A stretch of 45,011 bases of DNA from contig JAUCBJ010000814.1 of assembly GCA_032718475.1 (NCBI GenBank), positions 1 through 45,011 on the forward strand. Direction: 5' to 3'. Numbering within the stretch: the first letter of the stretch is position 1; every line of letters begins with the position of its first letter. Shown here one piece after another: positions 30,818-42,445 of this stretch. A program made the translations under genes and the position numbers. Origin of the DNA: Nemertoderma westbladi (lineage: Eukaryota; Xenacoelomorpha; Nemertodermatida; Nemertodermatidae). The notes beneath the pieces were generated by a model, which saw nothing but the letters and a program-made list of their open reading frames with translations, was not told the origin of the DNA and searched no databases.

Positions 30818-31345
30818 TTAATTAATTGCAGCCGGATTGGATAAATTATTAATTAATTTGCGAAACTTTACTAATTAGTAAAATCGTTAATTAGTTCGAT
30901 TCAAAAGATTTTAGAATAATTATCATTTGTAAAATAGTAAACCGCTTTGATACACCTTGTGAATAAGGATTTGGGGGACGAGGGGCAAAGCCCCCCCCCC
31001 CCCGCCAATTAGGTAATTAAGTAATTAGTTAATTACTAATTGACGATAGGAGATACGGCATCGGCGCCAGAGACTTTTTTGTGTAGAATAAAATTCCGAA
31101 CAACTTTGTGATGTTACGTTTTTTCATAGCTCTTAGTATTTTCGAGTTACGACGCTAATTAGTTTTCGGCTAATTAGTACTAATTAACAGTAATAGGAGG
31201 GCCATAGCGATGACTGAACTTTTTTTAGATCTTACCGAGATGAACAAAAAAAACACCGTTGCTAGGGGAAAAACCAAATACTTTTCGAGAAAAATCAATT
31301 AGAAATCTTTAATCGCTAATTACTAATTAATTAATTAACATATTT
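30818..31345. repeat. TAATTA-crowded segment
   Basis: The words AATTA, TAATTAG and AATTAAT recur at very high density (for example CTAATTAGTACTAATTAAC). They are set in filler such as TGATGTTACGTTTTTTCAT and TTTTCGAGAAAA that also appears in the GATC-crowded repeat (23551-24690). A poly-C tract lies at about 30992-31004. No ORF. Confidence 0.6.
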
Positions 31346-31960
31346 TTGCCAAATATTTCTCTGCTGTGCGCGCTCGGGACATCTATAAGATCGCGCAAAC
31401 AGAATCGTTCTAGCTTTCGCCGTTCTCCTGGAAAACTCCTTTAAAAAACCACCTAAAAAAGATCAAAGCAAAGTGCCTACTTCTGACCACTGGCGATATA
31501 ATGCTATCTTATGAGGTTTTACTTTGGTGTTTATTTTAGTTTGCTAAGTTCCGTTAAAAAGGCTGCATTATTTATTCCTCATAAGACTCTGTCGAGCCTT
31601 TGGCTCTCTAGTGGCAGCCTATTGCTCCAGCCCATTAATTATTATTTTATTAATTTTACTGTTATTTAATTAATATTTTACTGTGCTAAGGTGCCTATTT
31701 GGCTTTTATTATTATTAAATCAAATTTAGTACGCAGAAACCGTAACATTGATATTGACCAGATCAAAGCAGTGATGAGAAACATTATTCGTGGTTCGGGG
31801 TTCAGCTTCGCCTATGGAAGACATCAGTAGTTATAAAGATCGTCAGTCTGCGTTTAGGAAATATGTTTAAATACAAAACAGGACGAGCACAATGACGTTT
31901 ATAATAATGAAGACGAGTACTGCCTACTGCGTTGATTATATACCTATAAACCATACCTGG
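31346..31960. other. No gene recognised
   Basis: AT-rich sequence with short direct similarities but no open frame of interest. Confidence 0.45.
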
Positions 31961-32816
31961 TGTGAGTGGATTCAATTCCGCCTCACCATCCTAATAAAGT
32001 TGGGAAGTGGCGTTTTCAGCAATATTGGGGATACGAGGTTAATCACAGATTAATCTCGTATCACACCCAATAACGGGGACAACACACGGCCCCGAAGGCC
32101 ACACACAAAAGAGGTTAGAGGTCAAGCTACCTCGAGAAGGGAAGTAACAGCAGCGGGGGGGAAACACTCCAACAGAGGTGGGAACCGAGAATTAGTATGT
32201 TAGCCAATAAGGGGCGAGGAAAGCATCCGCTAGATAGGGAGGCCAAAGTACTGTAGGAGTGGCAATTATATATTATATTGCATGATACCGGTCAGTTCAG
32301 TTATTTCAGTCATCCAGTGCAGATCGGTGACATTTTCGTACCGTCACTGTCATTACTGGTATAACGGGAAGATAGCATGGGGGGGGAGTGTGAGCGGATT
32401 CAATTCCGCCTCACCAACCCCCATAAAGTTGGGGAGTGGTACCTTTAAGCAATATTGGGGATACGAGGTTAATCCCCAATTAACCTCGTATCACACACCC
32501 AATAAACGGGGACGACAAACCCCGAAGGGCCACACAAAGGGAGGTCAGAGGTTAAACCTCCGGGAGAGGAAAGTGACAGCAGCGGGGGGGGGGGGGGGGG
32601 GGGAACACTCCCACAGAGTTGAGGGCGAGAATTAGGTTATTGGCCAATGAGAGCCAAGAAACGCATCCGCTAGGTACAATGGCCATAAGTAATGTAGCTA
32701 ACCAATATATATATTACCGGTCAGTGCCCAACATTCAGTTTACTCAGTCACTTAGGGCAGTACGGTGACACTTTAAGACCGTCACCGCCGTCACCAATTA
32801 GTTACCATATCATTAC
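31961..32816 (+). repeat. Tandem duplication, two units of about 428 bp, each with a long hairpin
   Basis: Unit 1 starts TGTGAGTGGATTCAATTCCG at 31961 and unit 2 starts TGTGAGCGGATTCAATTCCG at 32389. They align to their ends (ACCGGTCAG, CAGTCA and GTCACT motifs). Each has a 14-bp hairpin: 32030-32062 (one G-U pair) and 32460-32492 (perfect GATACGAGGTTAAT stem, 5-base loop). The layout resembles two adjacent LTRs or a satellite dimer. The 117-codon frame at 32282 spans the unit junction and is probably not a gene. Confidence 0.75.
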
Positions 32817-33784
32817 CGGTCAACTGTGCTATCTGCTATCACCTATATTATATATATATTACCGTTCAAGTTTATTAACAACACTGGAACAACAAACTCT
32901 CTTTTTCCATCACACGGTGCGGCTGATGCGTACATAAACCAAACTGGTCGGGATCCTCTGATCCCGTCACACACACGCTAATTACATTCCGAACACAGTA
33001 ATTTGTTTGGATTGCAGGCGACTTCAGGCACATATATTTATTTATAACAACATTATTTGCAGGAATAACCTCAGCAGCATTCGCGTTTGAGACTGAAAAA
33101 AAAACTTCCACACATTATTTGAGTGCCAGTGATTTATTGTGATTCGCAATTTAATCCACCTCAAGGCGATTTACATCTCGCCCCTCGACGACATACCATA
33201 TCAGACAGCTTGTCGGCAAACGGCTTCAACTCAGACCAAAACCCCTTTGTTTAACCTACCTAGTTGTGACATACTAAATTCCATTCCCATCATTGATGCT
33301 GCTAATTCTCCTTGTACTAGACGTAATAAATCCCTGTCACCAATAATACACAACGGTGGTTGGGTATTACTTACATTCATTGGCTTATCCAATTCGTGGA
33401 ATTCAGATCTCCCCACCTTTCACCAAACAATCACTCATACCTGACATTCTTGAATACCATCATTAGGTAGACAGCAACGGACAGCAGTAGTTACTGGAAT
33501 CACTGTAGACAGTTACTACTAATGGAGAGATCGGAATTGCATAAAGGCTTCTGCGATACCTGTCACTCCCATTTTCTTTAGCAGGGCGTTTTAATTTGTT
33601 AAAAATAATACCACCCAGCGGGAGCAAAAGTCATCACATCTCCCAACAATAGTCAAATTATTTATTCTCTAGGTGGCGCAAGTAGAAAATACCGATAACA
33701 ATTAATTCTTTGCTTTACAGGAATAATATTTAGTAAAAATCTATTTGTAGCTACTATACCTATCTTGTATAAGAGATAAGATAA
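32817..33784. other. No gene recognised
   Basis: This includes a 101-codon frame at 33139-33444 with no domain I recognise and AT-rich flanks. It probably precedes the truncated retroelement at 33785. Confidence 0.45.
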
Positions 33785-35098
33785 GAGGGACCCCCAAAAC
33801 AGATGGCTGCAAGATATGTGGGCCATGTAGATGGCATTAATACCGTTTGGGATACTTTAAAAGAGCGATATGGAAATGAAGAAAATTTGGAACGTAACAT
33901 GTATGACAGATTAATCTCTAAAAACATATCCACTCAAAACGGGATCGTAGAGTTTAGGGATGAAGTGGAGGAAATCTAAAGCCAGCTTGATTGGCTTGGG
34001 CAGAAACAGGTATACGATACTATTATGATGGTCCAGTTTGTTTCCAGTAAAAAAAAAAAAAAAAAAGTAAATTTTCTTCGGCCGCTAGGCCAGGGATTAC
34101 GCACAAAGTCTGACGACTTATTTCCAGTGCGGTCCCCCCAGAACTTTACTCCCCAGAGGAAACTCCAGTACTCATTTAGCTACCACTTAAGGATGCAAGG
34201 CAGAGATGCGCCCTGGCTGGTCCCTTTAAAGCATTCGTGCCGAAACGAAAACTGCCCTGGCCCATGTGAGGATCGAACCCACGACCTACGGGAGATGTGA
34301 ATTCAATGCAACCACTACACCAAGGTGGAACCTAGTGGAACCTAACCTTCAGTGCATTGCCCAAGGGCTCCACGGGAACCAGATGGGATAGATATATTTA
34401 CAACTATAAGTTAAAGCATGGATGCTTTCCAGATATGGACTCGTTCAGAAGTTTCTTAAAGGCTGAAGCCTCTACTTAACTTATCGCAATGAACCGGGAA
34501 AAAAGCACCCGTTCCAACACTAAAATATCATATAAAATAATGACAAAGAAACAGTATGCTTATGTCACTAGCTACGAGGAACGCCCTTCGGATTACACTG
34601 ATTCAGAGATGGAAGGACACGACAGTGTATACCTTAGTGATACAAGCTCAAAGGGACAGAGAAAACGTAGACGTAAAAACACAAAAATGCATACTGTAAG
34701 CACCCCCATAATTCCAAGGTGTCCCCTTTATAAAACCACTATACACTCCCTTAGAAAATGTCCTGTTTCCTGAATAAAACAAAAAGGGAAAGACGACAGA
34801 CAGTAAGAGCTTTGTTAACATGCTCCCTGTGCCTTAAACCAGGACACATAAGACGTAAATGTCACTTAAAGGACATTAAAGCATGTCCCATGTGTCAAGG
34901 CCCTCACCACGCTCTACTGCATCCGGACCAGACCCCTAAGGAAGAATCAGTTCATTTCACCGACTACAAGACCGACTCATCTGACGAGGGACCAGATGTA
35001 TTCCTTCCCGGTGAGTTTTCTGACGACAACGAGTGCTCTAACCACGTCAGTGCATATGAGGCCTTTATAAGCAAGATGTCAAGCTGTCAGTCTTGACT
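33785..35098 (+). pseudogene. Decayed BEL/Pao Gag and zinc-knuckle region (element 2)
   Basis: Translation from about 33788 aligns with residues 240-320 of the intact polyprotein (RYVGHVDG, VWDTLKERYGNEEN, QLDWLGQKQ), with a stop at the codon after VEEI. A SINE interrupts at about 34065-34337. Homology resumes at about 34350 (CIAQGLHGNQMG) and runs to the zinc knuckles: RCPLYKTTIHSLRKCP, CSLCLKPGHIRRKC and CPMCQGPHHALLH. It then reaches the acidic segment FSDDNE before stopping at 35094-35096. A frame change occurs at about 34758. Protease, RT, RNase H and integrase are not visible downstream. The sequence is clearly from a different, older element than the one at 1604. Confidence 0.88.
34065..34337 (-). 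mobile_element. tRNA-derived SINE inserted in the gag relic
   Basis: Read on the minus strand, the head has an A box TGGTGTAGTGGTT (complement at 34310-34322) and a B box GGGTTCGATCC (complement at 34270-34280), the spacing of a pol III promoter. The head is followed by about 200 bases of unrecognised body. An A17-18 run on the plus strand (34047-34064) lies at the far end. It splits the gag relic between the codons for VQFVSS and CIAQG. I could not define target-site duplications. Confidence 0.7.
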
Positions 35099-35280
35099 TA
35101 CTTTGTTGTAATGTTAACTCCTAAGTGACATTTGAGTGCGCTGCATATCACATTCAAGCGTGGGAACGGGTTATGTGTAGTTAACCACTGACCCCCTTTT
35201 TCAAAAATATGCCATATATTTAGCTTAACAGGCTAACAAAATTTATCCCTGTATTGCTTTGTCCCCAAAAACAATAGGAC

Positions 35281-35510
35281 CATGGGATGTTTCATGATAA
35301 ATCGTTTTATACACGGTGCATGAAACTTGATCTCAGTTCTAGAACAACTATAAGTAAAATGACATAAACAATAGGACTATGGGATATTTCATGATAAACT
35401 GTTCTATACGCAGTGCATGAAATTTGATCTCAGTTCTAGAACATGCCAGAATATACTAATGGGAGGTTCATGATAAGCCGTTATACACACGATGCATGAA
35501 ACCTGAACCC
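35281..35510 (+). repeat. Three tandem hairpin units with compensatory changes
   Basis: Hairpins at 35289-35326 (GTTTCATG/CATGAAAC), 35386-35423 (ATTTCATG/CATGAAAT) and 35464-35504 (AGGTTCATG/CATGAAACCT) recur at 97- and 78-base spacing. An inner stem also covaries: ATCG/CGGT in unit 1, ACTG/CAGT in unit 2; unit 3 pairs less well. They lie between the gag relic and the ORF3 relic, the same place as the hairpins at 13729-13957 in the intact element. Confidence 0.65.
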
Positions 35511-38000
35511 AACATCAATAACATGTTGCGATAAGTCATTATTAAACATGACGCGCAGCCAACCAAAACCCTTTAACTGTATGATGACGGTGATAATACA
35601 ATTGAATGCGGAATCCATATCCTTTATTTGGGTTAAACCAAACTCTGGGTAAATTCTGGAGACGGCCCGCCACTTCTTGTATAACCCGAGTACAAAGGGA
35701 GTAACAAATAAAATTATAATAAACCGTAATAGTCATGGTAAGTCATTATTTAACATGGCGCATGTGTATTGATTTTGTGTCGGTACTTAATTTGCTATTA
35801 ACAATAATTGCTTAATAATAGTAGAATTTTTAGTAAATGGAAATATTTGCCATGATTTATACTATATCACTTATGAATAGGAAGTGAAGTATATTTTTAA
35901 GAACAACCATAGTCGCACGGATACTAATAGTCAAGGGAAGTCAGGTTAGAGTATCATTACGAGTAAATGGGAGAAACATTTATCAGGTGTAGGTCATCAA
36001 CTTTAGCTGTCTTACATTTCACCAGCCTTACAAAATTTAGGACACCTGTATGAAAATTGAACAATCCGCACAGCGAAGCAAAAACACACACAACGCAACA
36101 GCAGAAAATAAGCCAATAGTTATTTATAGGTGAATAATTCTATACCTCAGTTTAGCGTAGCCTTGGCAAGGTATTATAGGAGTTCAATTCGTGGTTGCTA
36201 TGCGTGAGCCGACATTTGATTGGTTGTTGGGTTCCAGGCAGCATCAGTTGAGTTCCTTTGTTACTGTGCAGGTGTTACTGTTTACTTATACATAATTATG
36301 TGTTCTGGAATGTCATATTCTGGAATGTTGGAATATATTCTGCTGTGCATGACTGACAGACTGTTAGGGATTATTCTATATTAGGTGGAAATTAGTTATT
36401 TGCCACTATACGACTAACTTGCGCTATGGACAATTTAGGCACTGTATCCTAGCTGACAAGGACAATTAGACAATTATTGCCGAGATATTTGCAATTTTTA
36501 GAATTACGGTAAGTCTGATGTAAATTTAGTTAAACAATTTGGCGTGAATTTGTTATCCATTTATTGTCACTGTTACATATTCAGCAATTGCTGTTCATAT
36601 GGGAAATGATTTCTATAAAAACCTGAAATATTTATTGAACTCGAAATTATCAATAGATTATCCTAGAAAATACACAGTCTGGGGAGGCTGTTTAGTAGAT
36701 CATATAAGGACCCGCTATAGCGGTAAATTATATTCGTGTGGAGATCTCGACCCGGGAATCGTTGATTAGTAGTTCACATATAGATCTGCCTGGTCGGGGA
36801 TTCTTATGCAGATAGTTTTACAGCATGACAATAACAAACCTTGGTCTTACTGTATTATGACGGCCCAATCACACTTGAATGCCGAGTCTTATTATTACTC
36901 CCGCTTCTTGTCAATTGCCAGAGTACAGTAAGAGATGTCAATTGGTTGGCTTGAAACTTCAAGAACCAACATAGCTCGAAATTGATTAATACAATATCAC
37001 ATCCATATAAATCCGTTCAAGTCACAGTAATAATGAGCATTACGGGAACGGTCGGGGTCCATTTGTGGCTCTCTCCCAAGGGATGAGTAAACTTAGTTTA
37101 AGTCACCAGATTGCGTAAATCTTTATTATGTTATTTACTAATAGCTTAATACCATCAACCCCTACTTATGACATAAATATCACGATAGTACAAACACCGA
37201 TACTATACAGACAAACACTACATTCAAATAAATAAATTAAATAGTAACCAACAAAGACATAATAATATCACAGTAAACCCAGATCTGTATGAATGAGCAA
37301 TACCCTATCCTACCGCTATATTTACCGAATGTTGATCTTCGATAAATTAATAATTAATTTAGAACATTGGGACGCTGGTGTGTCGCTTGCGCAACCCCTG
37401 TTTCTTATTAAAGTTCTAAAGTTTGTCGTATTTGCTAAATTTAATATCTTTAAATATATTTGGTGAGTATCCAGGAAACTAATATCAACATTCGGGAAAT
37501 AGTAGATTTGTGATAAACATTTCATACCGGTCAATGAACGGTATGATGTCGGTTTGCATGACAGTATGAATAGCAACTACTTTACGTGTGTTTACTGAAG
37601 CGAACCGAAGCCTTATTGCTGACTAACTGCAATTACATTGCGATATAAGTTACCCCGACGAATAGCCCTTGGATAAGACGGGCCTCGAGCTTTTCCTGCG
37701 TGTTAGCCGTTGCGTCATCCACCCGTTCATCCACGCCTGTTGGATAGGGAATTGGCATAGCGGCGCTAACGTGGCCTGGGGCAGCTCGGGTCCGTGTCGG
37801 GCTGGGGGATAGAGGGCGGCTTGCCATTGCCAACCCGCGCGAACTTTGATAACTATACCAATAATTAACTTTGGTTTGCCTTTGTTGGATTGATAACATA
37901 TTTGTTTCTTACAATAATAACAATGGATACTTCTAATGATGATCCAATGGATAATATCAATATACAGTGACAACAGCTTTCAGAGGAATACCGTCGAGGT
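35511..38000. other. Spacer of element 2, non-coding
   Basis: About 2.5 kb without a supported gene. Blocks at 35630-35676 (AAACCAAACTCTGGGTA) and 37281-37322 (AGATCTGTATGAATGAG, CCTACCGCTA) match the pol-ORF3 spacer of the intact element at 13556-13600 and 14273-14312, in the same order. No trace of pol is visible. Confidence 0.55.
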
Positions 38001-39116
38001 ATGCAAGAGATAATGGAGGATTTGTTGACACCCGGAGTACCGCAACAGTATACTGAACCTCTAATGTCCCTGGTAGAGATATCAGAGCGACTGCATCACC
38101 GTGTCTTTATGGACAGGTATGCTAATATAGATGGATCTTATAAACCGTTTGTCATATCTGGGTACCTGAGCAATCATATATACACAGAAGATGTTCATGA
38201 GCGACAAGACATGGAAATGTGGCGTTATCATGTACAGAGACAACGGGAGGATACCGCTCGGATGGATAAGGAAGACAACATCCGAGATACCATTTCAGCA
38301 GGCAATGTGGAAACCAGCATTAACGCGGCTAAAATTCAAGGACTTAGTTACGTTCCTTCGAGAAACTTATTTAAATATAGCGGCGGCCCAAACTCAACAA
38401 ACTCATTATCCCAAAGGTATTCGCCCCGAACCGATAGCGCTTTCCCTGCCTTGACTGCTTATCAACGCCGTGTGAGACATCAACAATTTGTAAAAGCGGA
38501 GGCTTATGTCAATGATACACATCGACACCCGGCTATAGGAATCGACGCTACTTTGTTACCGTAACCGATGTTAGATATTCTGTTGGATGAATCCATCTAC
38601 AAACTCGATTCAGCCATATATCGGGACTTAACGGATGATTTTCCTATTGTCCATGATATACCATATCCCTTCGTCGACACTCAAGTTATCCTTCCTTGGG
38701 CGCAATCTCACGGCTCCTTCCGAGTTATGTATCGACGCAATGCTAACGATACGTATAACCAAGTTGATCGTACTTCCTCTGGCCATATCGCCTTCCAGGA
38801 GTGCGATTAACCTGTCCCCTCCAGACCAGTGCAAACCACCGTGCGGAAGCGCTAAGCCGCTCCCCTGGAACCGGGATTCCTTCGACCGGCTGTCGACTCA
38901 TGCGACACAAAACCGGCTGAGTTCCCGTCCTTATCTGGCACCTCCACCGGAACATATACTGATCGTCCGAGTTCTCCGACACCTGATGCGGTGGATATGC
39001 ACACGGGTCTCGATGAGACAATTTTGAGCGACGATCTCGCGGTACCTGCACCCCCGACACCCGCAAAAGGGAGGAAACGACTCTTTATGCCACTGCAAAC
39101 GAAAGCGATAATATAA
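38001..39116 (+). pseudogene. Decayed ORF3-ORF4 relic of element 2
   Basis: The N-terminal part aligns with ORF3 of the intact element (start region, then FLRETYLNIAAAQ in a shifted frame near 38370). About 1.8 kb of the middle is missing. The block around RHPAIGIDA, PYPFVDTQ and GHIAFQE follows, with an in-frame TAA at 38562 where the intact copy has Gln, and another stop near 38810. A second deletion joins this to the C-terminus of ORF4 (GTSTGTYTDR at 38937), ending at TAA 39114-39116. The two ORF3 blocks and the ORF4 tail lie in the same frame here, apart from indels. Confidence 0.87.
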
Positions 39117-41157
39117 GATTATCATTAGTTAGCCTGCCGAACTTTATAAAATCCCCCTACCTGTTAGCAAACTATCATATTTGTAAATAATTAACAATAT
39201 GTATTTCTTATAGTAAGACTGATAATATTCAGTATATTAGTACCTAAAGAGATAATATGACTCATATTGCTTACTTACGTACCCAGAGAATATTAGTAAA
39301 TGTGTTGAACCCTAGTGTTATTTGAAAGTTGTTTAATACTTACCTAGTTTCACCGGAAGTACCTAAAGAGGTGAGGTCTCTATAGGGTGCTTTCAACAGG
39401 CGGCGGCCGACTCGTGAGGGTCAGTTGGCTTGGGGCTTGGATGGGTTGCACTGACCTTCAGCTGTTCCGTTTTTTTGATACTATATGTTATTGTCTCCAT
39501 GTTCAGCTAATTGGTCTTTGGGATTTGTTTGGGTCTTTGAGCTTTCTGTTGATGTGGGTACGTGGTACACGTGAGTGTGTGTATGGCCACTACGAGTGAG
39601 TGTGGGAAACCTTGCCAGTTGGTTCTGTCGCCACTGGTATTAGTAGGACCATATCTTTACTGCGCCCCAGCATACTTTGTGCACACAAAGTTATTTTGCC
39701 CTGATGGCAAAATAAGGTACTCTCAACTTTTTTATCAGTCGATACAATTTTGTCCCCTGCGATTTTGACACTGATTTTGTCTTTTCCAATTATGTCCTCT
39801 GTGTGTGCATGGTATGTGTCCGATTTTGTGTTTACAGTTGTGTACTTGATTTCGTGAACATCTGTTTAGTACACGTGTACAGTGACTGGTAAGTGGTTAC
39901 TTGTTCTTAGCTTTTGAGCTAGACAGTATTGTCTTTTCAATACTGCCGGCAAGGCGGGTGAAAACGAGTCAAAATTCCATGTTGGGTACCGCAAGCCCAC
40001 GTGGGAATAGACCGTCGGTTAGGCTCAAGGGCAACCTTGATGCTCGATCGCTATCGACTGGTCCACCTGCCGGTTGACTCTCTGAGTTGGCTCAATGTAC
40101 AGTCAGGCCACAGTAAGGTGACAGTAGCCGACCATCTGGCTACACATGCGACGAGCTGTGCTGGTGTGATAGGGGGATTGAAAATTGAATCCGGGAAGCA
40201 TCGGGCTACCCTCCGGCCCGGTCTGATAAAAACATCAGTCGGACTGGCCCCAGGGGTGGTGGAAACACGTCCGCCTCGTGGGTGCGCCTCGGGGAGGAGA
40301 CCAGAAGGATGAAATCGGACCTAACAGACTTCATTGTTAATATGAGAAAGTTAACCTACCATAATTAACTCTGTTTAATTTAGTTGGATTGTTCATTATA
40401 TTTAATTGTATGTAACGAGTATTTGATATCAACATGATTTAATTGTTGAAAGTTTATATACCTCTTTCGGTGTAAATTTTAGAAAAAACTTAATATTATG
40501 TCATTTAACATATTGTGTTGGATTGTGTTGGGAACTTGTACGTGATTTTAGGGAACGGTTTTGCTGCCACTGCTAACTGTATACAGAAATCTTATATTTT
40601 CATCGGGTTATTATTCGGTTTCAGTGCATATAATATTTGTACTTCGAACGTATTAAATAGCCCAAAAGGTTGTTTATATTGTTGCCTAACAACGGTTGTA
40701 GTGTTGCTGAACTCTCATTGGTAGCTACAGAATATTCTATATAGCTGGTATTCTTACGTCTTATTGGCTGTTCTATCTTTACTGAACATTGTGAATTCAT
40801 ATATAACTGTTGTTAGCCTCGCTAAGGCAGGGCTTAACCTGATAACATCTCAGGTAATTTACATTGATTTTATAGCCTAGTAAGTCACGTTAGTTATAGT
40901 GGCCTATGATATTTTACCTAATCACTTGTATTAACAACTAATTGCTTGCATTAACAACTAATCATTTGCAATCTATTATATTTGCACTACTTGTTGATGA
41001 AGATATTGGACTAAAGATCAAACCAACTTGATTTCCACCACACTTTCGTGAGTGTTCCTGCTATATGCGGCAGGTATCCCGAGGCATTGATAACACTCAT
41101 AACTACATAACGGCTTACTAATCATCTTCGGGTTAGCCTCCCATAAAGATCTCGACA
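39117..41157. other. No gene recognised; one GC-rich stretch
   Basis: This is AT-rich except for about 39940-40320, which is GC-rich and holds a 103-codon frame (from GTG 40001) with no domain I recognise. It may be a fragment of another retroelement. The words AGTACCTAAAGAG recur at 39240 and 39358. No LTR of element 2 could be identified. Confidence 0.4.
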
Positions 41158-42439
41158 GAAATTTACTTTAGTTTACTATACTGTGCCATTCAGGTGAATG
41201 GATTTGAGTAATTGCCAAGTTACAGAGTGTAATCTCTCTCTCTGACCATAGGTAAATAATACTTTTCTTCAGACCATAGGATAACATTGTTGTGATGAAA
41301 TTTTCACAGCAGCTTGATACCGCGATTCTAAGGTCCCTGGCATGATCGGCTACTCCGTCCATAACCTCTGGGCTCAAAAAATAAACGTAAATGAGAAATC
41401 GCCATAGGTGCAATGGTAAAATAATACCAATGACAGCTGGTGTCCTGATGAAATATGGCTTATGTAATGCATTTCTACACAAGGCTTAGTAATAAATCAA
41501 TGAGGTTGCCAAGATTATTATACTTAGTACACCCATACTGTTTGTTTAGGCCCTAGCACTCTCTGTCAAAGCAAACATTAACTGGTTGGTTTAGTTTGAA
41601 ATCTATTATCGCCTCAGCTGAATTACTCTTCCCAATGCATTCTATGGGAATATCTCACTCTGCTAATGTAAGCTGAATGACTGTTAGGCTGACTGCCTTG
41701 CATTCAAAATGTTTTATAGGTAATTGACATTTAGTGCAAGCTGATTAACTGTTAGTTACTTATTACTGGTTGCACATGAATTGATGGTGTTTTCAATTTA
41801 TTAACTAAACACGATATCGCGCATTGCACCAGCGTAGTTTCGAAATTCCAAAACGAGGTCTTCAGTAGTTGCAGGTCGATTTTGTTCTAGAATTGTGCAA
41901 CTAAAAATAGATCGAATTTATTAATAATTATTGTATGAAATATGAATGTATTTTTACATAATTATTAGTTCTATACTAATTCTCATTGTCTCTTTTAAAA
42001 TAACACCTATGACAGCTGGTGTCCTGATGAAAAATGGCTTATGTAATGCATTTCTACACAAGGCTTAGTAATAAATCAATGAGGTTGCCAAGATTATTAT
42101 ACTTAGTACACCCATACTGTTTGTTTTGGCCCTAGCACTCTCTGTCAAAGCAAACATTAACTCGTTGGTTTAGTTTGAAATGTATTATCGCCTCAGCTGA
42201 ATTACTCTTCCCAATGCATTCTATGGGAATATCTCACTCTGCTAATGTAAGCTGAATGACTTAAGTACACAGTGTGTTGGCTACATTAATGCCAACATTA
42301 TTGCAAAATGTTTCATTGTTGGATTACTCTCTGTCAGTCAACCCTTCAGAACATTGTATAGGGAATTTACTTTAGTTTACTCTACTGTGCCATTCAGCTG
42401 AATGGAATTGAGCGATTGCCAAGTTACAGAGAGTAATTT
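41158..42439 (+). repeat. Two pairs of direct repeats (P and Q)
   Basis: Segment P (41158-41234) recurs at 42364-42439 (ATTTACTTTAGTTTACT, CCAAGTTACAGAG). Segment Q (about 41421-41682) recurs at 42000-42262 with few changes (GACAGCTGGTGTCCTGATGA to AAGCTGAATGAC). Order is P-Q-Q-P. No coding capacity recognised. The second P ends where the BEL/Pao relic begins. Confidence 0.75.
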
Positions 42440-42445
42440 AAAAAA

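Noticed and set aside
40001-40312. 103-codon frame in a GC-rich stretch
   Set aside because: It begins at GTG, matches no family I recognise, and GC-rich composition alone favours open frames.
41444-41460. CTGATGA in repeat Q (also near 42024) as a hammerhead core
   Set aside because: There is no GAAA core, stem II or complementary stem I around it.
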